Positions 16,214 through 24,678 of a DNA stretch of 57,073 bases are shown here, piece after piece. Position 1 is the first letter of the stretch, and every line of letters starts with the position of its first letter. Under the pieces are notes generated by a model. That model saw nothing but the letters and a program-made list of their open reading frames with translations, had not been told where the DNA came from and did not search any database. This stretch comes from Phycisphaerae bacterium. Its GTDB lineage: Bacteria > Planctomycetota > Phycisphaerae > UBA1845 > JAFGLZ01. Position numbers and translations under genes: made by a program. The stretch is from the NCBI GenBank assembly GCA_016927755.1, contig JAFGLZ010000196.1, positions 1 to 57,073 on the forward strand, written 5' to 3'.

Positions 16214-16420
16214 TCTGGTTTGCCTCCCGTGTCGACCACGCGGAGGAGGGTAACCGGCTTTCCGGCATCGTTCAATGATCAGCGGTATTCGCCAAGGGCT
16301 TCTGAAGCGGCTATGCTATGCGGACTGAGCATCTTGTTTGGGGAGCCCGTTGCCGGCCATTTGCAGGGCCGGGGAGGCAGGGCGGCGCGCTTCTCGCATC
16401 GACACCAGGGAGACATCTCG

Positions 16421-18268
16421 ATGATCCTCGCACAGACCGTCGGGGCGATCGACGTCGTCGTCGTCCTTGTCTATCTGTTTTCCGTGGGCTATCTCGGGTG
16501 GTTGGGCTATCGCCGCACGAAGACGGCCACGGACTACATGATCGCCGGTCGCGCGGTGCATCCGTTCGTGATGGCGATGAGCTACGGCGCGACGTTCATC
16601 TCGACCAGCGCCATCGTGGGTTTCGGCGGCGTGGCGGGGTTGTTCGGGATGAGCTTGCTGTGGCTGGTGTTCCTGAACATCTTCGTGGGGATCTTCGTGG
16701 CGTTCGTGTGCCTGGGCGGGCCGACGCGGCGGATGGGTCACCGGCTGGACGCCCATACGTTCCCCGAGCTTCTGGGACGACGGTATCAGAGCACGTTCAT
16801 CCAGGTCTTCGCCGGGCTCGTGATCTTCCTGTTCATCCCGCTCTACGCGGCGGCGGTTCTGATCGGCGGCTGCGAGTTCATCAGCACGCAGTTCGGCATC
16901 GACTACACGGTGGCGCTACTGGTCTTCAGCGTGATCATCGCGGCCTATGTCGTGGTCGGGGGGCTAAAGGGCGTGATGTACACCGACGCCCTCCAGGGCA
17001 CGATCATGCTCGTCGGCATGGTCATCCTGCTGCTGTTCACGTACGGGAAGGTCGGCGGGGTGACGACGGGGCACCGCGAGCTGACGGAACTGGCCGACCT
17101 CGTGCCCGGTACGCTCAAGGCAATCGGTCACCGGGGCTGGACGGCTTTTCCGGTCTTCGGCTTCGGCGACAAGGGCTACGACCTGTGGTGGATCTCGGTC
17201 TCGACGATCATCCTGGGCGTCGGGATCGGCGTGCTCGCGCAGCCGCAGCTCATCGTCCGATTCATGACGGTCCGCAGTCAGATGCAGCTCAACCGCGCGG
17301 TGCTGATCGGCGGCATCTTCATTCTCGGCGTGCCGGGCGTGGTGTACGTCGTCGGCAGCCTGACGAACGCCTACTTCGTCAGGCACGGACCGATCTTCGA
17401 GGGCCGGGTGGCCCAGCGGATCAACCCGGACAAGGGCCACGTCCTGCTCCAGCTCATGAAGCCTAACGAGGCCGGGGCGTGGCGCGACGTCGTCGACGAC
17501 AAGGGCAAGCTCAAGATCGTTCCGGCCGTGCTCGACCCCGATCAGCCTTATCTCACCGAGGCCAGGGGCGAGGACGGCAAGCCCGTCGAGATCGCCCGCG
17601 GGCGGAGCATCTCGATCGTCTACGCCAAGGGCAACCCGGATCAGATCATCCCGACGTACCTGACGCTGGCGATGCCGAAGTGGTTCGGCCTCTTGTTTCT
17701 GCTAACGCTGCTGGCCGCGGCGATGAGCACGTTGTCGAGTCAGTTCCACGCCCTCGGGACGAGCATCGGACGCGACGTCTATGAGCAGCTCTTGACGAGG
17801 CCGAAGCGGGCCGACTCGACGCGGACGATGCACGTCGTTCGGATCGCGATCGTCGTGGGCATCATCCTGGCGGTGCTGATCAGCTATCACTCGCGGGGGG
17901 GCTACATCATCGCGCGGGCGACGGCGATCTTCTTCGGGTTGTGCGCCTCGACGTTCCTGCCGGCGTACGTGGGCGGGCTCTTCTTCCGTCGGTCGACGCG
18001 GGCCGGCGCGATCGCCTCGATGCTCGTCGGCTTCGTGGTGACGGGGTTCTGGCTGCTCTTCATCAAGGCGAAGGAAGCAGGCTCGATCGGCCTGGTGCAG
18101 AGGTTCGCCGGGGGCAAGGAGAGTCTGCTGGCCGATTCGCCCAACTGGTACGTCGTCGACCCGATCGTCGTGGCGATGCCGCTTTCGATCGTGGTATTCG
18201 TCGTCGTCAGCCTGCTGACGAGGCCCTGCGACGAGGAGCACCTGGGGCGTTGCTTCAGCCGACCGTGA
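16421..18268 (+). CDS. Sodium:solute symporter (SSS family)
   Basis: 615-aa polytopic membrane protein. The N-terminal helix begins at VVVVLVYLFSVGYLGWLGYR, followed by TATDYMIAGRAVHPF and MSYGATFISTSAIVGFGG, which are typical of the SSS/SLC5 family. Later motifs include VVVGGLKGVMYTDALQGTIM, a classical family signature, and LLAAAMSTLSSQFHALGTSI, with the Na2-site Ser/Thr region. A polar loop of about 90 residues (LMKPNEAGAWRDVVDD, then DPDQPYLTEARGEDG) is longer than usual. ATG 16421 with GGGAG 8-9 nt upstream is chosen; the 67-residue upstream extension looks non-coding. The transported solute cannot be read. Confidence 0.92.
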   Translation: MILAQTVGAIDVVVVLVYLFSVGYLGWLGYRRTKTATDYMIAGRAVHPFVMAMSYGATFISTSAIVGFGGVAGLFGMSLLWLVFLNIFVGIFVAFVCLGGPTRRMGHRLDAHTFPELLGRRYQSTFIQVFAGLVIFLFIPLYAAAVLIGGCEFISTQFGIDYTVALLVFSVIIAAYVVVGGLKGVMYTDALQGTIMLVGMVILLLFTYGKVGGVTTGHRELTELADLVPGTLKAIGHRGWTAFPVFGFGDKGYDLWWISVSTIILGVGIGVLAQPQLIVRFMTVRSQMQLNRAVLIGGIFILGVPGVVYVVGSLTNAYFVRHGPIFEGRVAQRINPDKGHVLLQLMKPNEAGAWRDVVDDKGKLKIVPAVLDPDQPYLTEARGEDGKPVEIARGRSISIVYAKGNPDQIIPTYLTLAMPKWFGLLFLLTLLAAAMSTLSSQFHALGTSIGRDVYEQLLTRPKRADSTRTMHVVRIAIVVGIILAVLISYHSRGGYIIARATAIFFGLCASTFLPAYVGGLFFRRSTRAGAIASMLVGFVVTGFWLLFIKAKEAGSIGLVQRFAGGKESLLADSPNWYVVDPIVVAMPLSIVVFVVVSLLTRPCDEEHLGRCFSRP

Positions 18269-18381
18269 GGTCAGTGACGAGGGGGGTCTGCGGCCGCCAG
18301 GGATGATGCCGGGGCGTCACGGTTCGGCGTAATCCCTAGCGACCGTTGTCCGGCATTCCATTGATCGACGAGGAGAATCGA

Positions 18382-18993
18382 ATGGTCGCGCGAGGGGCTT
18401 TGCCCGCGGAGTTTCTCCGGCATATCGAGGCGCTGGAGGAGTCGTTCCTCCAGGCGGAGGATCCGATTCGGCAATCTGGCTTCGGCGGGGGTCCGGATCG
18501 GTGGCGGGCGGAGCGCGAGCCGATTCTGGACGCGGTCGAGGGCGACGGCGACCTGCTCGACGTCGGGTGCGCCAACGGTTACTTGCTGGAATGCCTGGTG
18601 GGTTGGGGGCGCCAGCGCGGTTTGACGCTCATGCCGTTTGGCTTGGATCTCGGGGCTCGCCTGATCGGACTTGCGCGGAGGCGCTTGCCCGAGTACGCGT
18701 CGAACTTCTTCGTGGGCAACGCGTGGGACTGGGAGCCCGGCCGGCGGTTTCGCTACGTCTATTCCCTGTATGACTGCGTGCCCGTCGAGTACCTGCGCGA
18801 GTATGCGCGTCGCCTCCTGGACGTCGCGGTCGAGCCGGGCGGGCGGTTGATCATGGGGGCGTACGGGAGCCGGTCTCGTTGCGAGGAGCCGTTCGGGATC
18901 GCCGAGTTCCTGCGGTCGTCGGGGCTGGAGGTCGCGGGCACGTCGCACGGAGGAGATCCTTCCCTCACCGAGTTCGCATGGGTGAGCGCTTGA
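18382..18993 (+). CDS. Class I SAM-dependent methyltransferase
   Basis: 203-aa protein with a Rossmann methyltransferase core: motif I LLDVGCANGYLLECL, an acidic second strand (GLDLGARLIGLARRR), FFVGNAWDWEP, and motif IV-like RYVYSLYDCVP, then EPGGRLIMGAYGS. The substrate is unknown. ATG 18382 with AGGAG 6-7 nt before it is preferred to the TTG at 18346. It stands alone between the symporter and a convergent epimerase gene, with a 54-bp convergent gap to the latter. Confidence 0.8.
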   Translation: MVARGALPAEFLRHIEALEESFLQAEDPIRQSGFGGGPDRWRAEREPILDAVEGDGDLLDVGCANGYLLECLVGWGRQRGLTLMPFGLDLGARLIGLARRRLPEYASNFFVGNAWDWEPGRRFRYVYSLYDCVPVEYLREYARRLLDVAVEPGGRLIMGAYGSRSRCEEPFGIAEFLRSSGLEVAGTSHGGDPSLTEFAWVSA

Positions 18994-19047
18994 TGTGTCG
19001 GGTACGCCCCCTTCTCGCGCGGGAAGCCACTCCCGACCCCTTCTTCG

Positions 19048-19962
19048 TCAGGCGGACGCGAGGAGATCGGCCAGGGCGGCGTCCAGTTGTTCGAAGCGGA
19101 ATCGGTAGCCGCGGTCGAGGACGGCTTGCGGCCTGAGGCGCTGGCTGGCCAGGGCCATGTCGGCTGCTTCGCCGACCGCCATGCGGAGCATTGAGGCCGG
19201 AACGCGTAGTACAGTGGGGCGTTGTAGGGCGCGCCCGATGGCCTTGGCGAGCTCGCGGTTCGTCACGGGGTTCGGGCTGCACGCGTTAATCGGTCCGGAG
19301 ATCTCGGCGTCATTCAATGCCAGGCAGAAGACTCCCACGGCGTCCTCGTGGTGAACCCAACTGACCCATTGCCTGCCGGAGCCGACGGGGCCGCCGATGA
19401 ACTTCCGGAAGACCTCCACGAGTTCGGCCAGCGCTCCGCCCGTGTTGTCGAGCACCACACCGGTCCGAACACGAACGACGCGCGCCCCATGCCGCGCGGC
19501 CGCGTCGGCTTCGGCCTCCCAGTCCGTGCACACCCCGGCAAGGAAGTCGTCGCCGGGCGGGGCGGACTCCTCTAACCACTCGTCGCCGCGGTTCCCGTAG
19601 TATCCGACGGCCGACGCGTTGATGAGCGTGTTGCAGCGACCGTCCGATCGACCGATCGCCTCGACGACGTTCCGCGTGGCGAGGATTCGGCTATCTCTGA
19701 TTTGCCGCTTGTGCTCGTCGTTCCACCGTTTGGACATGACGTTCTCGCCGGCGAGGTTGACGACGGCATCGCACTCGGGCACCGCGTCCTGCCAGTCGCC
19801 GGGCTTCGTGGGGTCGCCACGGACCAGATCGACCTTGGGTCCGCCCAGGAAGAACCCCGATGGGGAGCGACTGAGGACGACCAGTTGATGCCCTTGCCCC
19901 GCCAGGGCCGGCACGAGCCGGCGCCCGATGAGTCCCGTACCGCCCGTCACGAACACGCGCAT
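19048..19962 (-). CDS. TIGR01777-family NAD(P)-dependent epimerase (YfcH/SulA-like)
   Basis: 304-aa short-chain dehydrogenase/epimerase. It has FVTGGTGLIGRRLVPAL for nucleotide binding, DAVVNLAGENV, and ASAVGYYGNRG with the active-site Tyr, which in this family is followed by the typical WLEESAPPGDDFLA. WVHHEDAV and the C-terminal DUF1731 segment (LRVPASMLRMAVGE) are also present. Length is normal. AAGGAG precedes the ATG by 8 nt. The function of the family is unclear (linked to cell division in old literature). Divergent from the 731-aa exported protein gene. Confidence 0.9.
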   Translation of the reverse strand: MRVFVTGGTGLIGRRLVPALAGQGHQLVVLSRSPSGFFLGGPKVDLVRGDPTKPGDWQDAVPECDAVVNLAGENVMSKRWNDEHKRQIRDSRILATRNVVEAIGRSDGRCNTLINASAVGYYGNRGDEWLEESAPPGDDFLAGVCTDWEAEADAAARHGARVVRVRTGVVLDNTGGALAELVEVFRKFIGGPVGSGRQWVSWVHHEDAVGVFCLALNDAEISGPINACSPNPVTNRELAKAIGRALQRPTVLRVPASMLRMAVGEAADMALASQRLRPQAVLDRGYRFRFEQLDAALADLLASA

Positions 19963-20012
19963 GTCCAGCTCCTTCCAACCGGATCGCCCTCGGGTATCTT
20001 CGCCTTCGACGA

Positions 20013-20040
20013 TTGCGGGTGCAACGCCCTAGTCTATAAT
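20013..20040 (+). promoter_or_regulatory. Promoter with perfect TATAAT box
   Basis: TTGCGG (20013-20018), 16 nt, TATAAT (20035-20040), 30 nt before the GTG start at 20070. The perfect -10 makes it one of the strongest candidates in the window despite a poor -35. Confidence 0.5.
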
Positions 20041-20069
20041 GGCCTGTCCGTTCTGGGAGGCGACCCGTC

Positions 20070-22265
20070 GTGCCGCGACCCCGTGCCGTGTTGATGATGA
20101 TAGCGACCTTGCTGGTGTCGGGGCCGGCGATGCCGCCGAGCGTTCGGGCGGAAGCCACGAATCGTTCGCCCTACGACCAGGTCAGCCGACTGAGGCATGC
20201 GCGGCGGCAGGCGGAGTCGGAGCTGGCGGGGCTCATCGCCGAGCGCGGGCGAGCCACCGGCGCGACGGCCGAGTCGCTCGACGCCAAAATCAACGTGCGC
20301 GTCGTTCTCCATCTGCTCTATGCCCAGGCGACTACTCAGGCCGGCTCGGCCTTGGGGTGTCTCATTGCGACCCGGGCGGACGTGCTCCGATCGGGCCTCC
20401 CGCTGTTGGATGCGCTTGCCGAGCAGGTGGGTGCGTGGCAGGCGGATCTGGCTCGCTTGCCGAAGGGACAGGCCGACGCCGCCAAGCGGAATGCATTCGA
20501 GGCCCGTCTTCGAGGGATCGCGCTGCTCACGGATATCGCCGGCAAGGGCTTGCCCAAGGACATCGGCAAACCCGAGGACCTGGCCGCGCTGACGGACAAG
20601 CTGGCCGGGGCGATCGTTCTCATGGCCGATCCGGATCGGGTCAAAGAGGGGATGCTCGATCTGCCGCCCGCGTGGCCGGCGGCGCTTCCGGCAGACTCGA
20701 AATCGGAGGGCCATGCCGATCCCGAGCCGCTTGACGTGGAGCAACTGAGGGCGTCGATCGAGCGGAGCAGTCTGTCGGCCGATCTGCGGCGGCAGATGTT
20801 GGACGTGCTTGGGCAGGTTCGAGCGGCCCTTGACGTGCCGGAGCATCGTGCGGAAGCGCGGGAACTCGGCCTGCTGCTCGCACGGAATCTGAGCCTCGCC
20901 GAGGCCATCACGCAGAGCCCATTCATCGCCGAGCCGTCCAAGGTCGCCCTGGAGGGGAAGATCCGAACGGGGCTGTTGTTGGTGTCGGACGCGCGGACGC
21001 GCCGGCTCGGTACCGAGCGTCTAGCGCTGGCCGCGGGGGTGGCGGGCATCCTGACCGAGTTGCGGAAGATTCGGCTCGAGGAGGACGCCCACAAGCAGAT
21101 CGCCACGACATTGCAGAAGGCCATCGAGTACGAGACGGACGAGCTTCAGGCGGGCCGGGGGCTTCGCCTCTTGCAGCGTCTCGATCAGGTCGCGGCGGGG
21201 GCGATGATGCTGCACAGGCGGTACGAGGATATCGAAGTCCCCAGGCCGTTTGACCGAGCGGCCGACGCGATCCGCCGGCGTTGGCGAGAGTCGATCGTCA
21301 AGGCCTTTGCCGCGCTTGCCGCGGAAGACCTTGCGACGGCCTCGTCCGAGACCCGGGCGATGTCCACCTGCGCCGCGGACATGGACCTGACTTTGTCGCT
21401 GCCGCCGGCGTATGACTTGTTGCGGCAGGTCGCGCCGAGGCGATCGGGCGCGCTTCGGCAGCGGCTCGTCAAGGCCGCCGAGGCCGTGGCGTCGGGTGGG
21501 CCGGATCGCGGCCCATCGCTCGCCATGCTCCGCGCCGTCCTTGACGCCAAGGTCCTCGTCGAGCGCTATCAGGCGCTGGCGTACGATCGGCAGCGCTATG
21601 CGGCGATGGACAAGACGCTTGGCGGTCGGATGACGACGTTGCGCAAGGTGGGGGACGGCCTGGCCAGGGACCTCGTCGAGGCCTTCGCCGGCGGGAGCGG
21701 CAGCGCGAGCCTTCAGACCGGCGCTGCGAGCCCGGACGGCGCCTGGGGTTCCTCGAAGGCTTCGTATGCATCGCTCGAGCGGATCGTTTCGCTGCTTGCG
21801 GCGGCGTACGATCTTGCCCGGCTGGGCGAGCTCGAGCGGGAGCTCTCGCTGTTGGAGCGGTGGCGGGCCTGGTCGCCGTTGTCCGACACCGAGCGGGGCT
21901 TGCTGGATCGCCTGAGCGCTGCTGTTGCGGCGATGGCCGAGCAGGTCAAGGGCAAGGACGTTGGGCAGGGCGCTTCGCTGTCGGAGGTGCAGCGCTACGG
22001 GCCGCTGCCGCGGATTCTCGCGGTGATGGCCGAGCGATTCGGGCCTAGGCTCTCCGGCGCGCCGGACGGCGCGGTCGGTCTTGCGGCGCGGCTGTATCAG
22101 GACCCGCACCGGCCCGCGACCGAGACAGAAGCGTCGACGATGCGGATGCGCCATGAGATCGGGGAGGCGGGATACGCGGGGCGATTGGGTTTGACGGACT
22201 ATGCGGGGCGGCATCTCGCCGAGGCCGGCAAGCTGGTCGACGCGATCATCAAGCTGGACAGGTAG
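20070..22265 (+). CDS. Large exported alpha-helical protein, function unknown
   Basis: 731-aa protein beginning at GTG with GGGAGG 9 nt upstream. It has a signal peptide (LMMIATLLVSGPAMPPSVRAEA). The rest is Ala/Leu/Arg-rich and predicted almost entirely helical, with no transmembrane helix after the signal and only a few Cys, so it is probably periplasmic. No domain was recognised. A Ser/Gly/Ala-rich linker (GGSGSASLQTGAASPDGAWG) around residue 545 separates a larger N-terminal from a smaller C-terminal part. It lies 11 nt upstream of the BshB1-like gene and is probably co-transcribed with it, but no functional link follows from the sequence. It could be lineage-specific to planctomycetes. 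Confidence 0.75.
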   Translation: MPRPRAVLMMIATLLVSGPAMPPSVRAEATNRSPYDQVSRLRHARRQAESELAGLIAERGRATGATAESLDAKINVRVVLHLLYAQATTQAGSALGCLIATRADVLRSGLPLLDALAEQVGAWQADLARLPKGQADAAKRNAFEARLRGIALLTDIAGKGLPKDIGKPEDLAALTDKLAGAIVLMADPDRVKEGMLDLPPAWPAALPADSKSEGHADPEPLDVEQLRASIERSSLSADLRRQMLDVLGQVRAALDVPEHRAEARELGLLLARNLSLAEAITQSPFIAEPSKVALEGKIRTGLLLVSDARTRRLGTERLALAAGVAGILTELRKIRLEEDAHKQIATTLQKAIEYETDELQAGRGLRLLQRLDQVAAGAMMLHRRYEDIEVPRPFDRAADAIRRRWRESIVKAFAALAAEDLATASSETRAMSTCAADMDLTLSLPPAYDLLRQVAPRRSGALRQRLVKAAEAVASGGPDRGPSLAMLRAVLDAKVLVERYQALAYDRQRYAAMDKTLGGRMTTLRKVGDGLARDLVEAFAGGSGSASLQTGAASPDGAWGSSKASYASLERIVSLLAAAYDLARLGELERELSLLERWRAWSPLSDTERGLLDRLSAAVAAMAEQVKGKDVGQGASLSEVQRYGPLPRILAVMAERFGPRLSGAPDGAVGLAARLYQDPHRPATETEASTMRMRHEIGEAGYAGRLGLTDYAGRHLAEAGKLVDAIIKLDR

Positions 22266-22276
22266 GAACGAGGGCG

Positions 22277-22972
22277 ATGGCGGAATTGCTGGTATTCGCG
22301 CCGCATCCGGACGACGCCGAACTCGGGATGGGCGGGACGATCGCGAAGCTGACGGCCAAGGGCGTCGAGGTCGCGGTCGTGGACATGACGAACGGCGAGC
22401 CGACGCCGTACGGCTCGCCGGAGATCCGCGCGGCCGAAACCGCTCGGGCGACCGAAGCGCTCGGGCTGCCGGCGGGGCGGCGCGTCCGGCTCGATTTGGT
22501 GAATCGCCAGGTCGCGCATGATTTGGCGTCGCGTCACAAGATCGCGGCGGTGATCCGCCGGTTCCGCCCGCGGTGGCTCTTCGCGCCGGTCCTTCCGGAT
22601 GCGCATCCGGATCACGTCGCGGCCACGCGGATCATCGAGGACGCCCGGTTCGACGCGAAGCTGACCCAGACGGACATACCGGGGGAGCCGTGCTATCCCG
22701 AGCGGATCTTGTATTACTACTGCTCGCACATTCGCCTGCACGGACAGCCTCGTTTCGTCGTGGACGTGAGCGAGGTCTACGAGCGGAAGATGAAGGCGCT
22801 CGATGCCTATCAATCACAGTTCTACGTGAATCGCGGCGACGAGCGGGGCGCGGTGCCGGAGTCGATCCGCAACCGGGATCGGTACTTCGGCGATCGCGTC
22901 GGGGTCGCGTACGCCGAGCCGTTTACGTGCCATGAGTTGATCGGGTTGAGCGACCTGAGCTCGCTGATCTAG
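22277..22972 (+). CDS. bshB1: BshB1-like LmbE/PIG-L deacetylase (GlcNAc-malate deacetylase)
   Basis: 231-aa zinc-dependent N-deacetylase. The N-terminal FAPHPDDAELGMGGT carries His/Asp zinc ligands, and APVLPDAHPDHVAATR gives the third ligand. The intervening DMTNGEPTPYGSPEIRAAE and the C-terminal DAYQSQFY and YFGDRVGVAYAEPF are characteristic of the bacillithiol-biosynthesis BshB1 subgroup, which deacetylates GlcNAc-malate. BshA and BshC are not in the window, so an actual bacillithiol pathway is unproven. Coupled to the upstream 731-aa gene by an 11-nt gap. Another LmbE-type amide substrate is the alternative. Confidence 0.85.
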   Translation: MAELLVFAPHPDDAELGMGGTIAKLTAKGVEVAVVDMTNGEPTPYGSPEIRAAETARATEALGLPAGRRVRLDLVNRQVAHDLASRHKIAAVIRRFRPRWLFAPVLPDAHPDHVAATRIIEDARFDAKLTQTDIPGEPCYPERILYYYCSHIRLHGQPRFVVDVSEVYERKMKALDAYQSQFYVNRGDERGAVPESIRNRDRYFGDRVGVAYAEPFTCHELIGLSDLSSLI

Positions 22973-23004
22973 CTGTCGGTCGCACATCACCTGACGGATG
23001 GTTG

Positions 23005-23077
23005 CGGGAGGGCGAGGCTCCTGCCGAGCCGCGGTCAAACAAACCCAATTCGGCTCGGCAGGAGCCTCGCCCTCCCG
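23005..23077. repeat. Perfect 27-nt inverted repeat (GEAPAEP-type)
   Basis: Arms 23005-23031 and 23051-23077 are perfectly complementary over 27 nt around a 19-nt loop. Read through in frame, the arms give the peptide GEAPAEP, a signature of a palindrome family scattered through planctomycete genomes. It lies between the BshB1-like gene and glcD and makes a false N-terminal extension of GlcD. Confidence 0.85.
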
Positions 23078-23125
23078 GTGACCTCTCCTCAGTCCGTCAA
23101 ACGATATGCGAGAGAGCGGCCCGCG

Positions 23126-23155
23126 TTGACCACCGGCTTGATAGTCCGGTACGAT
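23126..23155 (+). promoter_or_regulatory. Promoter for glcDEF
   Basis: TTGACC (23126-23131), 18 nt, TACGAT (23150-23155). The predicted transcript would begin about 20 nt before the glcD ATG at 23182 and include its GGAGG. Confidence 0.5.
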
Positions 23156-23181
23156 GCGATCTGGCGGCCGGTTTGGAGGCG

Positions 23182-24678
23182 ATGACGCTGATGTCAGCGG
23201 CGACCGATACCAGTCTGCATGACGAGCTACGTGCGATTCTCGGTGACGACGGCGTGATCACCGACGCGGCGGAGCTGCTCCCGTACGAATGTGACGGGCT
23301 GACGGTGGCCCGGGTGCAGCCGTCCGCGGTGGTCTTTCCGAAGGACACTCGGCAGACGGCCGAGGTGCTCGAGGTCCTGAGCCGTCACGGCGTGCCGTTC
23401 GCGCCGCGAGGGGCGGGCACGTCGCTGTCGGCGGGGACATTGGCGCTGCGGGGCGCGGTTCAGATCAGTGTCTCGCGAATGAACCGCATCCTCGAGATCG
23501 ACCTGCGGAACCGGCAGATCCGCGTTCAGGCGGGCGTCGTCAACCAGCACGTCACGAACGCCGTGGCCAAGGACGGGTACTTCTTCGCGCCGGACCCGGC
23601 CAGCCAGCCGGCCTGCACGATCGGCGGCAACATCGCGTACAACTCCGGCGGGCCGCATACGCTGAAGTACGGCGTGACCGTCAATCACGTCCTCGGCGTC
23701 ACGCTCGTGACGCCCGACGGCGAGATCGTCGAGGCGGGCGGTCCGGCCGAGGACCCGATCGGCTATGACCTGACGGGCGTCATCTGCGGGAGCGAGGGGA
23801 CGTTCGGCGTCATCACCGAGGCGATCCTGAGGCTGCAGCCGGCCCCCGAGGCCCATCGAACGATGCTCGCGGCCTTCGAGACGACCGACGACGCGATCGA
23901 CTGCGTCAGCGACATGATCGGCGAGGGCATCGTTCCGGTGGCACTGGAGTTCATGGACCAGATGATCGTCCGGACGGTCGAGGACGCCTATCACTTCGGC
24001 CTGCCTCGCGAGGCGGGGGCGGTGCTCATCATCGAGCTGGAGGCGCTGGAGGCGGGGCTGGACCGTCAGGCCGATCGGGTCGTCGAGATGTGCGACAAGC
24101 ATCGCGCGATGGACGTGCGGCGGGCGCGAACTCCGGAGGAGCGGATGCAACTGTGGATGTGCCGCAAGCGGGCGTTCGGAGCGCTCGGGCGGCTCACGCC
24201 GAGCTACGTCACGCAGGACGGCGTCGTGCCGCGGACGCGCCTGCCCGAGATGCTGAGATACGTGGCCGACGTCGCGCGCGAGTTCGGTATCCGGATCGCC
24301 AACGTCTTCCACGCGGGCGACGGGAACATCCATCCGGTGCTGATGTACGACGAGCGCGATCCGAGGCAGATTCCGCGCGTGCTGGCGGCCAGCGCCAAGA
24401 TCCTCACGCGCGCGATGGAGCTGGGCGGCAGCCCGACCGGCGAGCACGGGATCGGCCTGGAGAAGATCGGGCTGCTGGCCAAGATGTACGGCCCGGATGA
24501 TCTGGCGGCGATGCGACGGTTGAAAGCGGCGTTCGATCCGGACGAACGGGCCAATCCGTGCAAGGTCTTCGGCGGCGACGGGCTGCCGGACGTCTTTCGC
24601 GAGGCCGGTGCGGCGTCGAGCAAGACACCGGCCCCGATGGGTTCCGTACCTGATGACGAGCACGACTTGAGGCGATGA
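23182..24678 (+). CDS. glcD: Glycolate oxidase subunit GlcD (FAD-linked)
   Basis: 498-aa FAD-linked oxidase with an N-terminal PCMH-type FAD-binding domain (APRGAGTSLSAGTLALRGAV, then CTIGGNIAYNSGGPHTLKYG and CGSEGTFGVITEA). The C-terminal FAD-oxidase domain has IANVFHAGDGNIHPVLMYD and SPTGEHGIGLEK. It oxidises glycolate to glyoxylate together with GlcE and GlcF. A D-lactate dehydrogenase role is the main alternative because the families overlap. Start: ATG 23182 directly after GGAGG (spacing short), or ATG 23191; the extension back to 23002 is repeat sequence. The stop overlaps the glcE ATG. Confidence 0.92.
   Translation: MTLMSAATDTSLHDELRAILGDDGVITDAAELLPYECDGLTVARVQPSAVVFPKDTRQTAEVLEVLSRHGVPFAPRGAGTSLSAGTLALRGAVQISVSRMNRILEIDLRNRQIRVQAGVVNQHVTNAVAKDGYFFAPDPASQPACTIGGNIAYNSGGPHTLKYGVTVNHVLGVTLVTPDGEIVEAGGPAEDPIGYDLTGVICGSEGTFGVITEAILRLQPAPEAHRTMLAAFETTDDAIDCVSDMIGEGIVPVALEFMDQMIVRTVEDAYHFGLPREAGAVLIIELEALEAGLDRQADRVVEMCDKHRAMDVRRARTPEERMQLWMCRKRAFGALGRLTPSYVTQDGVVPRTRLPEMLRYVADVAREFGIRIANVFHAGDGNIHPVLMYDERDPRQIPRVLAASAKILTRAMELGGSPTGEHGIGLEKIGLLAKMYGPDDLAAMRRLKAAFDPDERANPCKVFGGDGLPDVFREAGAASSKTPAPMGSVPDDEHDLRR

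Noticed and set aside
23002..23181. N-terminal extension of GlcD
   Set aside because: It translates a perfect palindrome and the promoter; the family N-terminus begins near 23182.
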